Positions 11,801-21,972 of a stretch of DNA of 64,000 nt are shown one piece after another. Within the stretch, counting starts at the first letter, position 1, and every line of letters starts with the position of its first letter. Source of the DNA: Saccoglossus kowalevskii. Taxonomy: Eukaryota; Hemichordata; Enteropneusta; Harrimaniidae. Where the stretch lies: NCBI RefSeq assembly GCF_000003605.2, contig NW_003140811.1:1106471-1170470 (forward strand), read 5' to 3'. Below the pieces are notes generated by a model. The model worked only from the letters and a program-made list of their open reading frames with translations, was not told where the DNA came from and did no database searches. Position numbers and translations under genes: made by a program.

Positions 11801-12490
11801 AAATATGAAACGTTGCCTCGTCAGTTTGTTAACGTATCTTGTATGACGTTGTTATAATCTGTTTGCATTGCAGAAAAAGAGAAGTATTATTGAAAGAAAG
11901 CACAAAGAATACAGGGTCTGTGATGTGTTTGTTTGTTTTCTGTATTTATCTGCAAATTGAGCTCTGTAAATATCGACCATCTTTCAATCGTATCAAAAAC
12001 TGTGTGATACATACTCATTTATTCTTAACTACGTTTGTTTGCGTCACTTTTACAGGAGGTCGTACAGCAACTGACGCAGCGTTACCTTTTTCAACGGAAG
12101 CGAGTGGGTGAAGATGACGATAATAAAGTTGGTCCGGAGCCATGGATAGCAGATCTCAAACGTGACGTTTCAGGATTCAAATACGATTTACTGCAAAGTC
12201 TCACCGATATGGACAGTAGGATGAAAGATATCCAAGAACAGATAGACGAGGAGAAAAAAGAACCCACACCCAGTCCTGGCACGGAGATTGAACACGCGCT
12301 GAGAAACTGTATGAATGACCCACCGCCTAAACCCAAACCCCCAAAACCTAAGCGAAATAATATGCCGTCGACGAGTCCCCTCACGCAAGGTACCTTCACG
12401 AAGAGGGGGATGATTCAAAGATCGTTACGATTCGCCGACGGATTTTACGAGGGGGAGGTCGACTACACGTCAGATGAAGAGACTGTGTAG
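2676..12490 (+). CDS. TRPC: TRPC-family cation channel gene, 5'-partial, nine exons
   Basis: Joining 2676-2803, 2992-3492, 5227-5605, 6125-6267, 7545-8182, 9214-9412, 10301-10474, 11874-11915 and 12056-12490 gives one open frame of 878 residues plus a TAG stop, with matching phases at all eight introns. TRPC hallmarks appear in order: ankyrin-end VELLLEKGV and DITPVVLAAH, the INIYRALAS...SSEDP-type block, FVAHPHCQQQL before S1, GPMQISLGRM after S4, GLNQLYFHY in S5, the LFWTLFGL pore, the S6 motif LLNILIAMM, TRP box WKYARSRLW, and an EYR/EVVQQLTQRY segment matching the calmodulin/IP3-receptor binding region. Family members are plasma-membrane, Ca2+-permeable non-selective tetramers gated downstream of phospholipase C. 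The pore-loop cysteine pair and GLNQLY favour a TRPC1/4/5 or TRP-gamma type over TRPC3/6/7. The N-terminus (probably 70-100 residues) lies upstream of the window. The odd feature is a large S3-S4 loop insertion. The family call is very secure; the subtype is not. Confidence 0.96.
2992..3492 (+). CDS. TRPC: TRPC exon B: last ankyrin repeat and pre-S1 (TRP_2) domain
   Basis: Encodes 167 residues (43-209 of the visible protein) from DGLNCRD to RLNQKK, in phase 0 at both ends. It holds DITPVVLAAHHNNYDILKTL, the conserved INIYRALASEAYIALTSEDP block, and the ELADQCEQLAADLLGQVRDS linker-helix segment typical of TRPC. Vertebrate TRPCs keep a Cys/His zinc-binding cluster between the ankyrin repeats and this block. 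Here the matching stretch (YLQDPDMSNTHDFQTTEF) has no cysteines, as seen directly. Confidence 0.95.
5227..5605 (+). CDS. TRPC: TRPC exon C: pre-S1 elbow, S1, start of S2
   Basis: The acceptor is TTACAG and the donor TCT|GTAAGT; the exon ends in phase 1. It covers visible residues 210-335. It starts with FVAHPHCQQQL (the invariant TRPC motif before the membrane domain), followed by a hydrophobic elbow at about 238-260, S1 at about 274-293, and an S1-S2 extracellular loop with an N-K-S glycosylation sequon at residue 308. The start of S2 (TEALVMFFVF) runs into the next exon. Confidence 0.95.
6125..6267 (+). CDS. TRPC: TRPC exon D: end of S2 and S3
   Basis: A strong poly-T tract precedes the TTAG acceptor, and the donor is GAG|GTAAGG. 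The first two bases complete Cys336. It encodes HTSSEIQDIMKTG (cytosolic S2-S3 linker, matching the WxEIKxMWxxG-type region of relatives) and FTWKLLDYMMLSLYWAWIAL (S3). It ends in phase 0 right at the outer end of S3, just before the unusual S3-S4 insertion. Confidence 0.93.
7545..8182 (+). CDS. TRPC: TRPC exon E: expanded S3-S4 loop, S4, S5, turret
   Basis: Encodes visible residues 384-595, with a CCGCAG acceptor, an AG|GTAAGG donor and a phase-2 end. Residues about 388-501 form an insertion with no counterpart in TRPCs I know. It holds an N-I-T sequon (394), a Tyr/Asp-rich stretch (402-419), a predicted helix (431-460), a basic cluster with RDRR (467-470) and RPKR (474-477), and a GGGSAG linker. 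The family sequence then resumes: LHPILVADGIFAVAKVLSFLR (S4), GPMQISLGRM (S4-S5 linker), S5 ending GLNQLYFHY, and a C581/C590 pair like the TRPC4/5 turret disulfide. The exon is intact and in frame on both sides. Confidence 0.95.
9214..9412 (+). CDS. TRPC: TRPC exon F: pore helix, filter and S6
   Basis: The acceptor is TGCTAG and the donor GAG|GTGAGT. The exon encodes LATLFWTLFGLSDL (pore helix and filter, the LFW-FGL signature) and S6 at about residues 630-655 with VVLLNILIAMMSNTY. The first base completes Ser596. It ends in phase 0 at the end of S6. Confidence 0.96.
10237..10254. promoter_or_regulatory. 18-bp perfect palindrome containing a kappaB-type site
   Basis: CTGGGGGAATTCCCCCAG is its own reverse complement. 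It contains GGGAATTCCC, which fits the Rel/NF-kappaB consensus GGGRNWYYCC. It sits 46 bp before the acceptor of TRPC exon G. Any function is inference. Confidence 0.3.
10301..10474 (+). CDS. TRPC: TRPC exon G: TRP helix
   Basis: Encodes 58 residues in phase 0/0, starting EDADMQWKYARSRLWLSYYE. This is the post-S6 acidic patch plus the TRP box. APPFNVFPTWDSF, the conserved reentrant segment, follows. A basic run (RTFKRKIYGNSMERKK) leads to the microexon. Confidence 0.96.
10960..11190 (-). mobile_element. Non-LTR retrotransposon endonuclease fragment, antisense in TRPC intron 7
   Basis: Read on the minus strand, a degraded frame gives LNVRTMYAI, a stop, then KRAHVAKVMREYKLNILG. This matches the start of the APE-type endonuclease of RTE-like LINEs (family pattern WNVRTM..GK...V..EM.RY.L.ILG). 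Downstream the match fades through further stops. No 3' end, tail or target-site duplication was seen. It is an old fragment, not functional, within the intron at 10475-11873. Confidence 0.55.
11874..11915 (+). CDS. TRPC: TRPC exon H: 42-nt microexon
   Basis: Encodes KKRSIIERKHKEYR in phase 0/0. The acceptor GCATTGCAG is strong; the donor AGG|GTCTGT is weak. It is supported because KEYR joined to EVVQQLTQRY in the next exon rebuilds the conserved YQ-x-V/I-M-x-x-L-x-KRY segment of TRPCs. A second in-frame donor lies 9 nt downstream (GAT|GTGTTT) and would add three residues (VCD). Confidence 0.8.
12056..12490 (+). CDS. TRPC: TRPC exon I: CIRB-like segment, coiled coil, proline-rich tail, stop
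   Basis: Encodes residues 735-878 and ends in TAG. EVVQQLTQRYLFQRKR continues the calmodulin/IP3-receptor binding region. WIADLKRDVSGFKYDLLQSL and the following heptad-like stretch to about 802 match the C-terminal coiled coil that packs the tetramer. The tail is lineage-specific: a Pro/Lys run PPPKPKPPKPKR (823-834), a Ser/Thr-rich basic stretch, then an acidic end DYTSDEETV. The last three residues fit a class III-type PDZ ligand (acidic at -2, Val at 0), not the TTRL ending of vertebrate TRPC4/5. Confidence 0.94.
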   Translation, partial: EVVQQLTQRYLFQRKRVGEDDDNKVGPEPWIADLKRDVSGFKYDLLQSLTDMDSRMKDIQEQIDEEKKEPTPSPGTEIEHALRNCMNDPPPKPKPPKPKRNNMPSTSPLTQGTFTKRGMIQRSLRFADGFYEGEVDYTSDEETV

Positions 12491-12700
12491 ATATGCTTTG
12501 TACGCTAGCGGGCGCCATTTTTAGTATGTGTGCATATTGATCATGCGTAGAAAGCAAGTTGTTACGAATATTGTTTGAGTTTAGTTAGTGAGGTCAACGT
12601 TATGTGACACAGTCCGGAATAGGGAAATATATCATCTTTGTGTGATCCTTTTCAAAAGAGCTTTGATAATATTAAGTTGACCATGTTTCATGATTTGTAC

Positions 12701-12706
12701 ATTAAA
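12701..12706 (+). promoter_or_regulatory. Possible variant polyadenylation signal ATTAAA
   Basis: First ATTAAA after the TRPC stop, about 210 nt downstream. It would give a short 3' UTR. Motif only. Confidence 0.25.
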
Positions 12707-13577
12707 AATACATACTCATTTTTTAAAAATACAACCTGCAAACGTAGACTAGAAATGTTTTATGTTAGGAGCTCACGCAAAGCGAAAGAGTTTATTTATT
12801 ATAGAATATTTATCTCTCGAAGCAGAATTTCAGCAGTAACGAATTTTCTCAATTACTGAATGTGTATGCAGTTTCTGTGGTTGCGGATATGTGGATTGGC
12901 CTCGTAATGACGTCATCAATGACTCGTGACACGCTGTAGATAATTACACTTCTAAAATTTCGCGACACTTTTGTATTAGTTTGAAATTACCATCTTGTAC
13001 GTCATGTTTTTCATTGCGTCATAACCTATTGTTACTGTCCATATCTGTTCTTATTGTTTGATGTAATTAATAGTAACATTTTAAAACTACTAGTATACGC
13101 ACGCGATAGCGTGCTACTTAAATGTAAAACGCTCTGAAAAAAGCTCTGTATTTACACACAAAAAAATGAACTTAGGCTCTTTCTTTGTTGTCAACATATT
13201 TTAATTTTTGTAAATTACGTATAACCGTTGATTATTAAGTTTAAATCAATGAATGTTTGTTGATTTTCGCTATCTAATTATTGCATTAGTTTTTTTAAGA
13301 CAAGAAATGTCTGACAACGAACTTATCAATATTTGATACTAATGAATGTTTTTTGGATGGGCACGCAACAATTGAAATAATCAGAACTAAATCGACATAT
13401 TGCATTCTCCTTAATTCAAGGTCATTACTGTAGGTTAATGTACTTGACCACCGGCGAGATTTTAATAACATTGTACGCTGTATCGAGTTTCTGCACCACA
13501 TTTACATCTCCTACAGTTTAAATATCTTCAATCATATGTTTTTTTTTGTAAATGATTTAGATATTTTTAATTGGTCA

Positions 13578-13583
13578 AATAAA
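13578..13583 (+). promoter_or_regulatory. Possible polyadenylation signal AATAAA
   Basis: First canonical AATAAA downstream of the TRPC stop, about 1.1 kb away, followed by T-rich sequence. Further AATAAA hexamers occur at 14238 and 14252. Motif only. Confidence 0.35.
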
Positions 13584-13646
13584 AGTCAATGTACTTTTAT
13601 TTACTTTGCCATAGCTTTAAACAAGTCTGTATATAGTGAAAGCGTT

Positions 13647-13684
13647 TCGCTAGAGGGCGCGCACGCGATATACTAGTATAAAAG
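13647..13684 (+). promoter_or_regulatory. CTCF-like motif followed by a TATA-like box
   Basis: TCGCTAGAGGGCGC (13647-13660) matches 13 of 14 positions of the CTCF core CCRSYAGRKGGCRS. TATAAAAG follows at 13677-13684. The pair lies just past the candidate TRPC polyadenylation signal, a plausible gene-border position. No downstream gene was recognised. Confidence 0.25.
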
Positions 13685-13878
13685 TGTTAACAAATATATC
13701 GATAACAGTAATAATTAGTAATTACACACAAGGTCTAGCACGATTGGCTCCCGATAAACAGCGCCTATTCGTCCACCCAATCAAGGGCCTACGTTTCCTT
13801 ATTTGGTGAATTTGAAGATATATTTTTCCTGGCCTCAGAATAATTATAACGCTATACAAGATGCTGTTCTTCTTGTTC

Positions 13879-13959
<81 letters not shown>
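13879..13959. repeat. (TTA)n microsatellite
   Basis: About 27 uninterrupted copies of a TTA triplet. It creates an artificial poly-Tyr frame that should not be read as protein. Confidence 0.97.
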
Positions 13960-15201
13960 GACATATATACCAGTTGTGTTACTTTCCAGTTTGCTATAAT
14001 TATATTACTCCGTTTACAAATGTACACATATTTTATTGTTAGTGTATGTTTGCGACAGTTATATAATTATGTATAATTATACGCTGCAATTGACTGGGGA
14101 ATTGGCCAATCATAACACATAATGTGAATGTATTAAAAAGGTACGAAAATTACGTTTCAATTGGGATTATAAATATACACTCAAATAAAGTATATGTTCG
14201 TATGATAACGTCACATGAACATCAATACGGATGGGCAAATAAAGACAAAGAAATAAAAAAAAGTGTCATTCGACGCAAGTGATACCTAGAACCATATTCT
14301 AGAACACGTTTTATGATTTGTGTTTTTTTCTTTCACGATAAGCGCATGTATCCTAAGTTTCCTATCTTTCTTCTAAGAGATCTGTATTGATATAAGGTAA
14401 TGCGTTTTTTTAGCAACAGCGCCGCCTAGAGTAGAAAATGAAACAAGTAGTAGTTTATCCGAATTAACGTTATGCCATATTTTGTTTTCGTGTCTTGCCC
14501 GCTGTGCAACAATTTTTTACTAAACATAATTTCATTTACACTACAATATTACATTACACTATCACGGTAAAGTAAAATAATATTAGAGTGCTCAAAATTG
14601 TTGAAGTGACAATCAACAATCTGGTACATGTACGTACATCGCACCGCTAAATTTAAGATTCATCTCGGAATTATTCCCCGGCGCTGTTGCAGAATGAGTC
14701 ATTTAGATTTTGAAATAAATGAATTCATTTAATAAAATAATATTTCATTGAAAATATTTTTTTGTTATCACATACACGCATATACACCCTACCATTCTTA
14801 CATGTGGTAACCCACTACATGATCAACTTCGGCATTGTAAGCAATTCAAATTACCTTATAAAACAATCTTAAAAACCTTATAAACTTCGCCATTTACGAA
14901 GCCAGTCTGCCCTATACTGGAATAATCTTCAAACTATTCAATATGTACAAACTGCAAACACATAACCTTCCCTTCTGAACCAATACAACTTTCATTTGGA
15001 ATAAAGAACGTACGACTCTCATACATCGGACGACCGACTTTTTCTCACCGGTATACATATATATATATCAATACGAACTCATAGACCCTCTCTCGTCCAT
15101 GGACTGACCACCGTGGTATATACGAATGCACACAGAACCACCGTTCTATCTTACTAACCAAACGTACCAAACTATTATTCCAAGCAGCACGCATATTTAA
15201 A

Positions 15202-15660
15202 CTACCACGTTATTCCCACAAGCCTCTGGCCATCTGCGTGTGTACCGAACCACCGTCTCTGGGCTGCATTTAGACTATACCACTCGTTCAACGACACGTA
15301 CCTAACGCCTTGATAATTGCCACATTTTGTACAACCGGTAAACACGATTACGTTTTTTTGTACGTGTATGCTACGACTTCTGCTATACTGAACACGATGA
15401 AACCATCTAATACATTCAGTTACGACATACCACTTGGGAATTGAATAAAGTAACATCACTACATTTTTTGGTCGGCGTCGTGTTCGATATGGGATCCATA
15501 GCAACGCATGTGTTTTAAATCGAATATAACAAATCGGTGTGCAAAGTACGCGATTACATAAATACTCATACATTGAATTGGATTGATAGCAGTATGAACA
15601 CAAATACCACAAGCTTGACAATATTTTAATTGCCTCTTTTTTACAATCTATCACATACAT
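15202..15660 (-). CDS. Unassigned ATG-initiated ORF, 152 codons
   Basis: This is the longest ATG-started frame outside the TRPC gene and repeats. It begins MYVIDCKKEAIKILS and has many Cys, Trp and Tyr residues, including a CTKC pair near residue 110. There is no signal peptide or domain I recognise. A frame this long is only mildly unlikely by chance in a 64-kb window. The flanking plus strand (about 14800-15250) is A+C-rich, which could reflect a decayed insertion. It may be an exon, a relic or noise. Confidence 0.15.
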   Translation of the reverse strand: MYVIDCKKEAIKILSSLWYLCSYCYQSNSMYEYLCNRVLCTPICYIRFKTHALLWIPYRTRRRPKNVVMLLYSIPKWYVVTECIRWFHRVQYSRSRSIHVQKNVIVFTGCTKCGNYQGVRYVSLNEWYSLNAAQRRWFGTHADGQRLVGITW

Positions 15661-18600
15661 AGACTGACATATAGCGTACGATTTTTGGCTTAGAGATTGT
15701 AGAGCGACGATATGACCATTATTTCACCATTATAACAGGAGAATAACGGGGTGTACACTATTATTTAATACCATGAAGTAAAATGCCTGAATTCTATTAA
15801 GTGAAATAATCATGGTGAGTTTGCTTGTTTGTTGTTTAGTCTAAATGTGGAGTAAACACATCGTATATTTTTAATTCATTTGATCACGTAATTTTCGACA
15901 TTGTAAAATTCTTTCGTTCGTACGCAGAAAAATACCGTATTATTATTAAGTAAAATAGTATTTATTAAGGTTGTTGTTCATGCATGAGTTGTTGGATACA
16001 CTACATAGTTTGTAATTTCATTTAGCTTCTTTCAGTCATAATTCAAGACAAAAAAAAATGCAAAAGTACAGAGAATATAGCAAATTATCTGAAATCGGTA
16101 ATTATGAAAATTGTCATTGTGTGCATATAGAATACATTTAGAATACATATGAATTATTCTTAATATATATATTTAAAAAAACGAAGGAATTTCACAATGT
16201 CGAAGACGGAATGTCGTTATGATCGTAGTGTTGAGAATCTTTGTCTTTTTTTAAACAAACAATCAATCAAGTAGAAAATACCAATGAGTCAGTCAATACA
16301 TCGATCAATCAATCAATCGATCGATCCATACTTACTTTGACGTCAGTGGGAAAATTACTAAAAATACACGACCTGTCTATACGTAGTGTGAATACATAAC
16401 ATTTACGACCAACTGAACGCATGGTTTTATTGCCATGCAATGTAATACGTGTAGACTTAACCCAGTAAAACTGTTATTACGAGCACAAAATTAATATATA
16501 TATTGCATAAACTTTAACGTGTTATGTGACTCTCATTCACGCTTATGCACCTTCATCAGGTTTCTGATTGTTGTCTCTGTTTGCAGCATCCCTTTTGACG
16601 ACACTATCAGGGCTGAGAGATAGGGACTGTATTCATTTGGTTTTATCGCTTCCGAATCTTTCAATTACTTTTGGATTTACTGGAATGAGTGGTTGTTGTC
16701 ATTCAAACTACATGGTCGATGCACACTTTACGAACGTGTACACACTGTCAAGATCTAATGTATCAACTGTACGAAGTCAGTATATTGTACCGTGGCGGTC
16801 GTAGCTTCATTCGAATCACAACTGAACATAAATCCAACATAAACAGACAAATCAGTGAAGCGGTAAAGCTCTTCTAATGCAATCCGAATTCTGGAAAGAA
16901 GCCGCCATGTATGCAAAAGAAACTGGGCATGCACGTGGAGGGGAAGTTCATTAATCTCCTTACTGATGCAGAGAAACGCGCTTCCTTATGCGTTTATTGC
17001 TAACTGCGAGGTCACATTGAACTTCTGATTAGATCGATTTGATTGAAAACCTTTCCATCCGATCTGGCTCCTAATAGCCGCGACGGTAGCAATGACCTTA
17101 TAACACGGTGCATATTACATGTGTTTTTTTTTTCTGTCAGAGTCATGGAATCGCATCAAATCCAAGGTGGCTATATGTAAATGTGTCGTGGTGTCACTAA
17201 GGTCACGTGATTGCTGAGACGTGTTAGCCGTTATAGTTGAGGTTGTTGAAACGATGCAGCAATCTACTAGTATTTGTATGTGTGTACAAAGTGGGGGTGG
17301 GATGTTTGGGGTGGTGCTATAAACCAGGATTACATTTCCAAGATGAAAAAATATGTTATTTTGGCGTCAACAAGTGTGCAGCTCGGGTATTAAAGTATAT
17401 ACTCCTCTTCCGGGAATTAAATAGTATGAGTGATGTTTTTTATCAACTTTGTTATTCACGTTGTTACATGAATGTTTCCATGCAAAAAAGCAACTTAATA
17501 GCATGAATTGTATCGTATCTTCATATAAAAACCACAGTCATCATATGGTAGAAATTCGCGTGAAGCGTTTATATTTTTCATGGCAACAAGTTTTCGTATC
17601 TTTATAGCTGCAGCATCGAGTGCGATTTTCCAGAATCGGCATTTATGTCCTGACGTTCCCCAAGCTGCTAACCAACCAAAGATTTTTAGTTTACTATTTA
17701 AAAATAAGAATAATGTTAGCATACTATTTAAAAATATATCCGTATTACAAAGATTGTAAATGTAAATGTATGCATTACAACGATTAACAAACGAGATCAA
17801 GGTCAAAACGAGTATGGATGTGATTTGCGAAGTATTTAACGCTTCAGTGATTCTATTACGATAATTGATCTGACTGAGGGCGATGTGTCATCTTAGCATG
17901 GGGCGTTTTATGCGTTTGTCTCATACTATATTAATGCTTATCTTATCACCAAGGGTTGAATTGGGAATTGCGTAGCATGGACGTACAGAGCCACGTGATT
18001 TTGCCAAGTCCAAAGGTGCTATTCCTCAACTATATTATTTGTCGTTTAATTTGAATCAAAATTAAGACAAAAGTTAAAACCAACATCCCACTAATACCGC
18101 ATATGTGTAGGATCTTTCGATCTATCTGTTATTTTAGAAGAGTTCCACAAGTTTACTTGCTTCCGTAAATTATCGTCTTATTTAACGACCGCTCTTATAT
18201 CGTCCAAATTCAGATCTAAAGATGTGAACAAAACGCACTAATCTGCTGACTTATATATCACCGCCTAATTGGTTGTATAACTTAGGTCTGACAGAGTTTC
18301 TTTGCGTAATGGGAAGAACCGTGACGCCCATTGTAATAAACCCGGGATGAATAACCGTTGTTCCGTTACGTAACTTTCTTTCACCTCGACTGTTTAGAAG
18401 GCCGCGTGCATTTCACACCGTGACGTAACGATCACTACGGATATTAGTTGCTTCACTATTCCATTGAATGAGAGAAAGAGTCTCCTGCAAATTCGCATTA
18501 GCAACGAGAAAGACATAATATCCTAGACCGGCAATCCATTTACTCCTTAAACGTGAGCTGAAAATGAAACACGTGAACTAACAACATGATAATGCTAAGA

Positions 18601-20144
18601 GGCTCAGGAAAACACACGCAGGTGAAATGCAGTTGCTGGTGTGTCGCCATGAAACTTGGGTAATAATTAATTCATTCATATAAAAGAACCGCACATTTCA
18701 GTTTTCTTATAGAAAAAATGTCGTATAGGTTCACTTAACGTCAGTGTCGATGTACTTTCACAGCGAAATGTCGACTTCCGGAAAACCTTGATTCAGTAAC
18801 CTTGGCGAAATGGTAGTTACACGGTAGAAGAGGATGTAAACACTCCAAAGGGCATTTTACTCACGCGTCATTTTGTTCTTTGTCTATTTCCCCGAGTCGG
18901 AGTAATCAGAAACTAATATTTGTGTAAAAGTAACGTGTTTCTATGACGACTTGTAATAATTCTAGAATTGTCAGCTTTGCTCAAAATCAGGTTTGTCTCT
19001 GAGTAGGGATGCCACACAAATGTTATTTTGTATATTGTAGAAAGCAATCAGCATAACGTGTTATTTAAAGCGCGGTGGTCGTCGCGCAGCGCGTGTTTGA
19101 ATTTCATGTAAATAAACAATGTATTGTGTACGTCGCCATGAGTTCCATATCGGTCAGGACGCGGCGTGACGACCATCGGTCTTTAATCATAAATGTTGCT
19201 CTCCTGTCCGTCATTCGAATGAGCGATCATGTGTGTTCTGTTCGGAATAACATATACACATGATCACTTCAGATATTCTCATCATAAAAATTGAATTTTT
19301 TTTGTTTGATCATTTTCTGTGAATTAATATTGTAGAAAAGACCAGAAACAAAATTGATGGGGGGAAGACTCATACTCGATCGGCTAGCTTCACTCATGCT
19401 TGAGACCTACTGGGCAAAGCACCCAAACGATGCACACTTGAAGTAATCACAAATAGACCACTTTAACAGCAAGGCTTCCAACTTCCCAACAACTCCAATT
19501 GCTTGCACCTCTGATAAATATTGAGAGCAATAGACAACTCGACAAGTCAACTATTATTTTATTTGCGCATGTCTTTGTTGAGCGAAAAAAAAAATGCAAA
19601 AACATATATTCTCAACAAAAAAATATGCTTACAGATGAACAGCAAAAAGCGTCATAGCATTTTGGAGCTGACAACAAATAAATTACAAGTCCCATAAGTT
19701 ATTTGTATGTCATACATTATTTTATATACTGTCAAGAAGTTTAATAATAAATAGTAAGTGTGTTGTTATATCATGAATGTATAGTTACATAAATATATAA
19801 TTAGGTTCAATAAAGCAAATTATGTCATATTAATGAATTATTAATATGTATACTATTTAATTATTTTGTATAAATCATAATATTTTAGCAATGGATTATA
19901 CAGCTAACCATTACTGAAACATTCGCCATATTCGCGTGAATTAACTGCCTTTCAATCTGTGCGAGGTGGTCATAGTATGTGTATTGGATTGAAACGCAAA
20001 AGTTCATCTATTGTCCAAATCCTTCGTTATTCAAAATCAAATGAATATAATATGGCATAACTATGTCACTGATACAAAATTCATAGAATTATAGTCTTAC
20101 AATCGATAACAGTCAACATAAAAAAAAACTCAGTTATTATGTAG

Positions 20145-21193
20145 ACATATACATGATCTTCTCTGTGAGACAACTCCAGGAAAAGTGCAGGGATAAGCGA
20201 TAACCTCTATACTTGGCCTTCGTTGACCTTACCAAGGCCTTCGACCTGGTAAGCCGCAGTGGCTTATTCAGTCTTCTCCAGCGCCTACCAAAGCTCCTAA
20301 GCCTAATCAAGTCTTTCCATACAGACATGAAAGGCACTGTCAGCTTCGACGAGGATTCATCTGAACCATTTGACATTCGTAGCGATGTTAAGCAAGGATG
20401 CGTGCTCGACCCCACACTCTTCGGCATCTTCTTCGCTCTCCTTCTGTACTACACTTTCGATTCTTCATCTGACGGCGTTTACATCCACACCAGGCACGAC
20501 GACACGACGGCAAACTCTTCAACTTGGCTCGGCTCCGGGCCAAGTCCAAGATCACACGTGTTCTTCTCAGAGAAATGGTGTTTGCTGATGGTGCTGTTCT
20601 TGCGAGTCTCACCCATGATGGTCTTCAACGACTTATGGACCGCTTCTCTAAAGCCTGCAAAGGGTTCGCTCTCACAATCAGCATTAAGAAGACGGAGGTA
20701 ATGGCACAGGACCCTCCAATACCACCCTCTATCACAATCGATGACTTGCAGTTGGCTGTGGTCGACAACTTCAGATACTTGGGCTCAAACATCTCTCAGA
20801 CCCTGTCTCTTGATGTGGAGATAAATGTTCGCATTGGAAAAGCCGCAGGAGTGATGTCCAAGCTAACAAAGAGAGTCTGGGAGAACAAAAACCTGACTCT
20901 TAGCACGAAGTTGAAAATCTACCATGCACTCTTCTATACAGTAGTGAAACATGGGCAACTTACACAAGACAGGAGGCTGAACTGAACGCCTACCACATGA
21001 GGTGCCTACGTCGACTATTAAGGATCACTTGGGAGGATAACATCAATCTTTGCCATGCAGAGTCAAAGACGACTGCGCAGATTTCTTCTTCGGGGACTGT
21101 GACAAGGACTATCACTCAAGGATTGTACTCTACAGCCACCGCAGACGCTGCCCAAGTTCAACCACACCATGGCGCAACCCATCGTCTTCCTAA
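20145..21193 (+). pseudogene. Non-LTR retrotransposon reverse transcriptase relic
   Basis: A broken LINE ORF2. The first frame reads MIFSVRQLQEKCRDKR, a stop at 20201, then AFVDLTKAFD (catalytic motif A), SFHTDMKGTV and VKQGCV. A frameshift near 20500-20524 moves to RLRAKSK...MVFADG, where the active-site FADD has become FADG (20581-20592). Then come FRYLGSNISQ, IGKAAGVMSKLTKRVW and, after another shift near 20950-20985, MRCLRRLLRITWEDNI. About 20 nt later a C-terminal Cys/His segment (C-x7-C...H...H-x3-C, 21074-21151) appears and ends at TAA 21191, so the intervening thumb/C-terminal part is deleted. It resembles RTE-like families common in invertebrates; the clade is not settled. It cannot be active. 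Confidence 0.88.
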
Positions 21194-21972
21194 ACGGACG
21201 GAGGCCGACGACGACGAATTTTCAAGATTTCACTCAGTGTTATTGCATAATTGTTTAGAGCATCAGAAGAATGGACTTAATTCTGTAATCACCTTCGCTG
21301 TTTCTTACATACTGACACAGGAGTATTAGTTTATTGGAATATTGTAACTTGTGTACAATTGAGCTATATCTGCACAGAGTGACTCTCTACTTACAATAGA
21401 TGACAGAGATTGTTAAACGATGGTTAAACATACAACTGCCCTGTCTATTGAGCACTTTAAACAATCCATTCCGATGTTTGTAGAATTAGTCTTTAGTGAG
21501 GATCACTTAGTTTTTTTTCGTAACTTCTCCAAGTCTTGTTAATATGGGCACCGAAGCAAGGTGAACTATGGATAGTTGTATTTGTTAGATATGGGCAATA
21601 TACTACGTTGAAATTGTTTTATAAAACGTCTTCTATTAAAAAGAATCAAGGAAAACTGTCGTCATAGAGCTAAAAACCATACAACTCGGTTGTCTTGCTG
21701 GATTATTCAAATTCAAGTCTTGTTCCCCTTACGTAATTATTAATGTATACAATCCATTAAAATAAACAAAGTATTATGCTGATAAACAGGCATTATAAAC
21801 TTTTGCATAGACATGCTCGGTGAGAAACACAAAATATATTCCAACAACGTTCGTCGCACTACCCACCAACCAATATATCCGAAGCATCAACTGAACCATA
21901 TCAGCAACCATGAACAACACAATTACAATATAACATTATTTTTTCAGTTAATCTTTTACTGAGCAGCGCATT
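21194..21972. other. Noncoding stretch between LINE relic and minisatellite
   Basis: Possibly includes the 3' UTR of the LINE relic. I see no gene, tail or duplication. Confidence 0.4.

Larger units (their letters stand above)
12491..20144. other. TRPC 3' UTR and intergenic DNA
   Basis: Begins with the TRPC 3' UTR, of uncertain length. It holds the CTCF/TATA-like motifs, a (TTA)n tract, CAATCAATCGATCG-type simple sequence near 16255-16330, and an unassigned 152-codon minus-strand frame at 15202-15660. No other exon was recognised. Confidence 0.45.
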
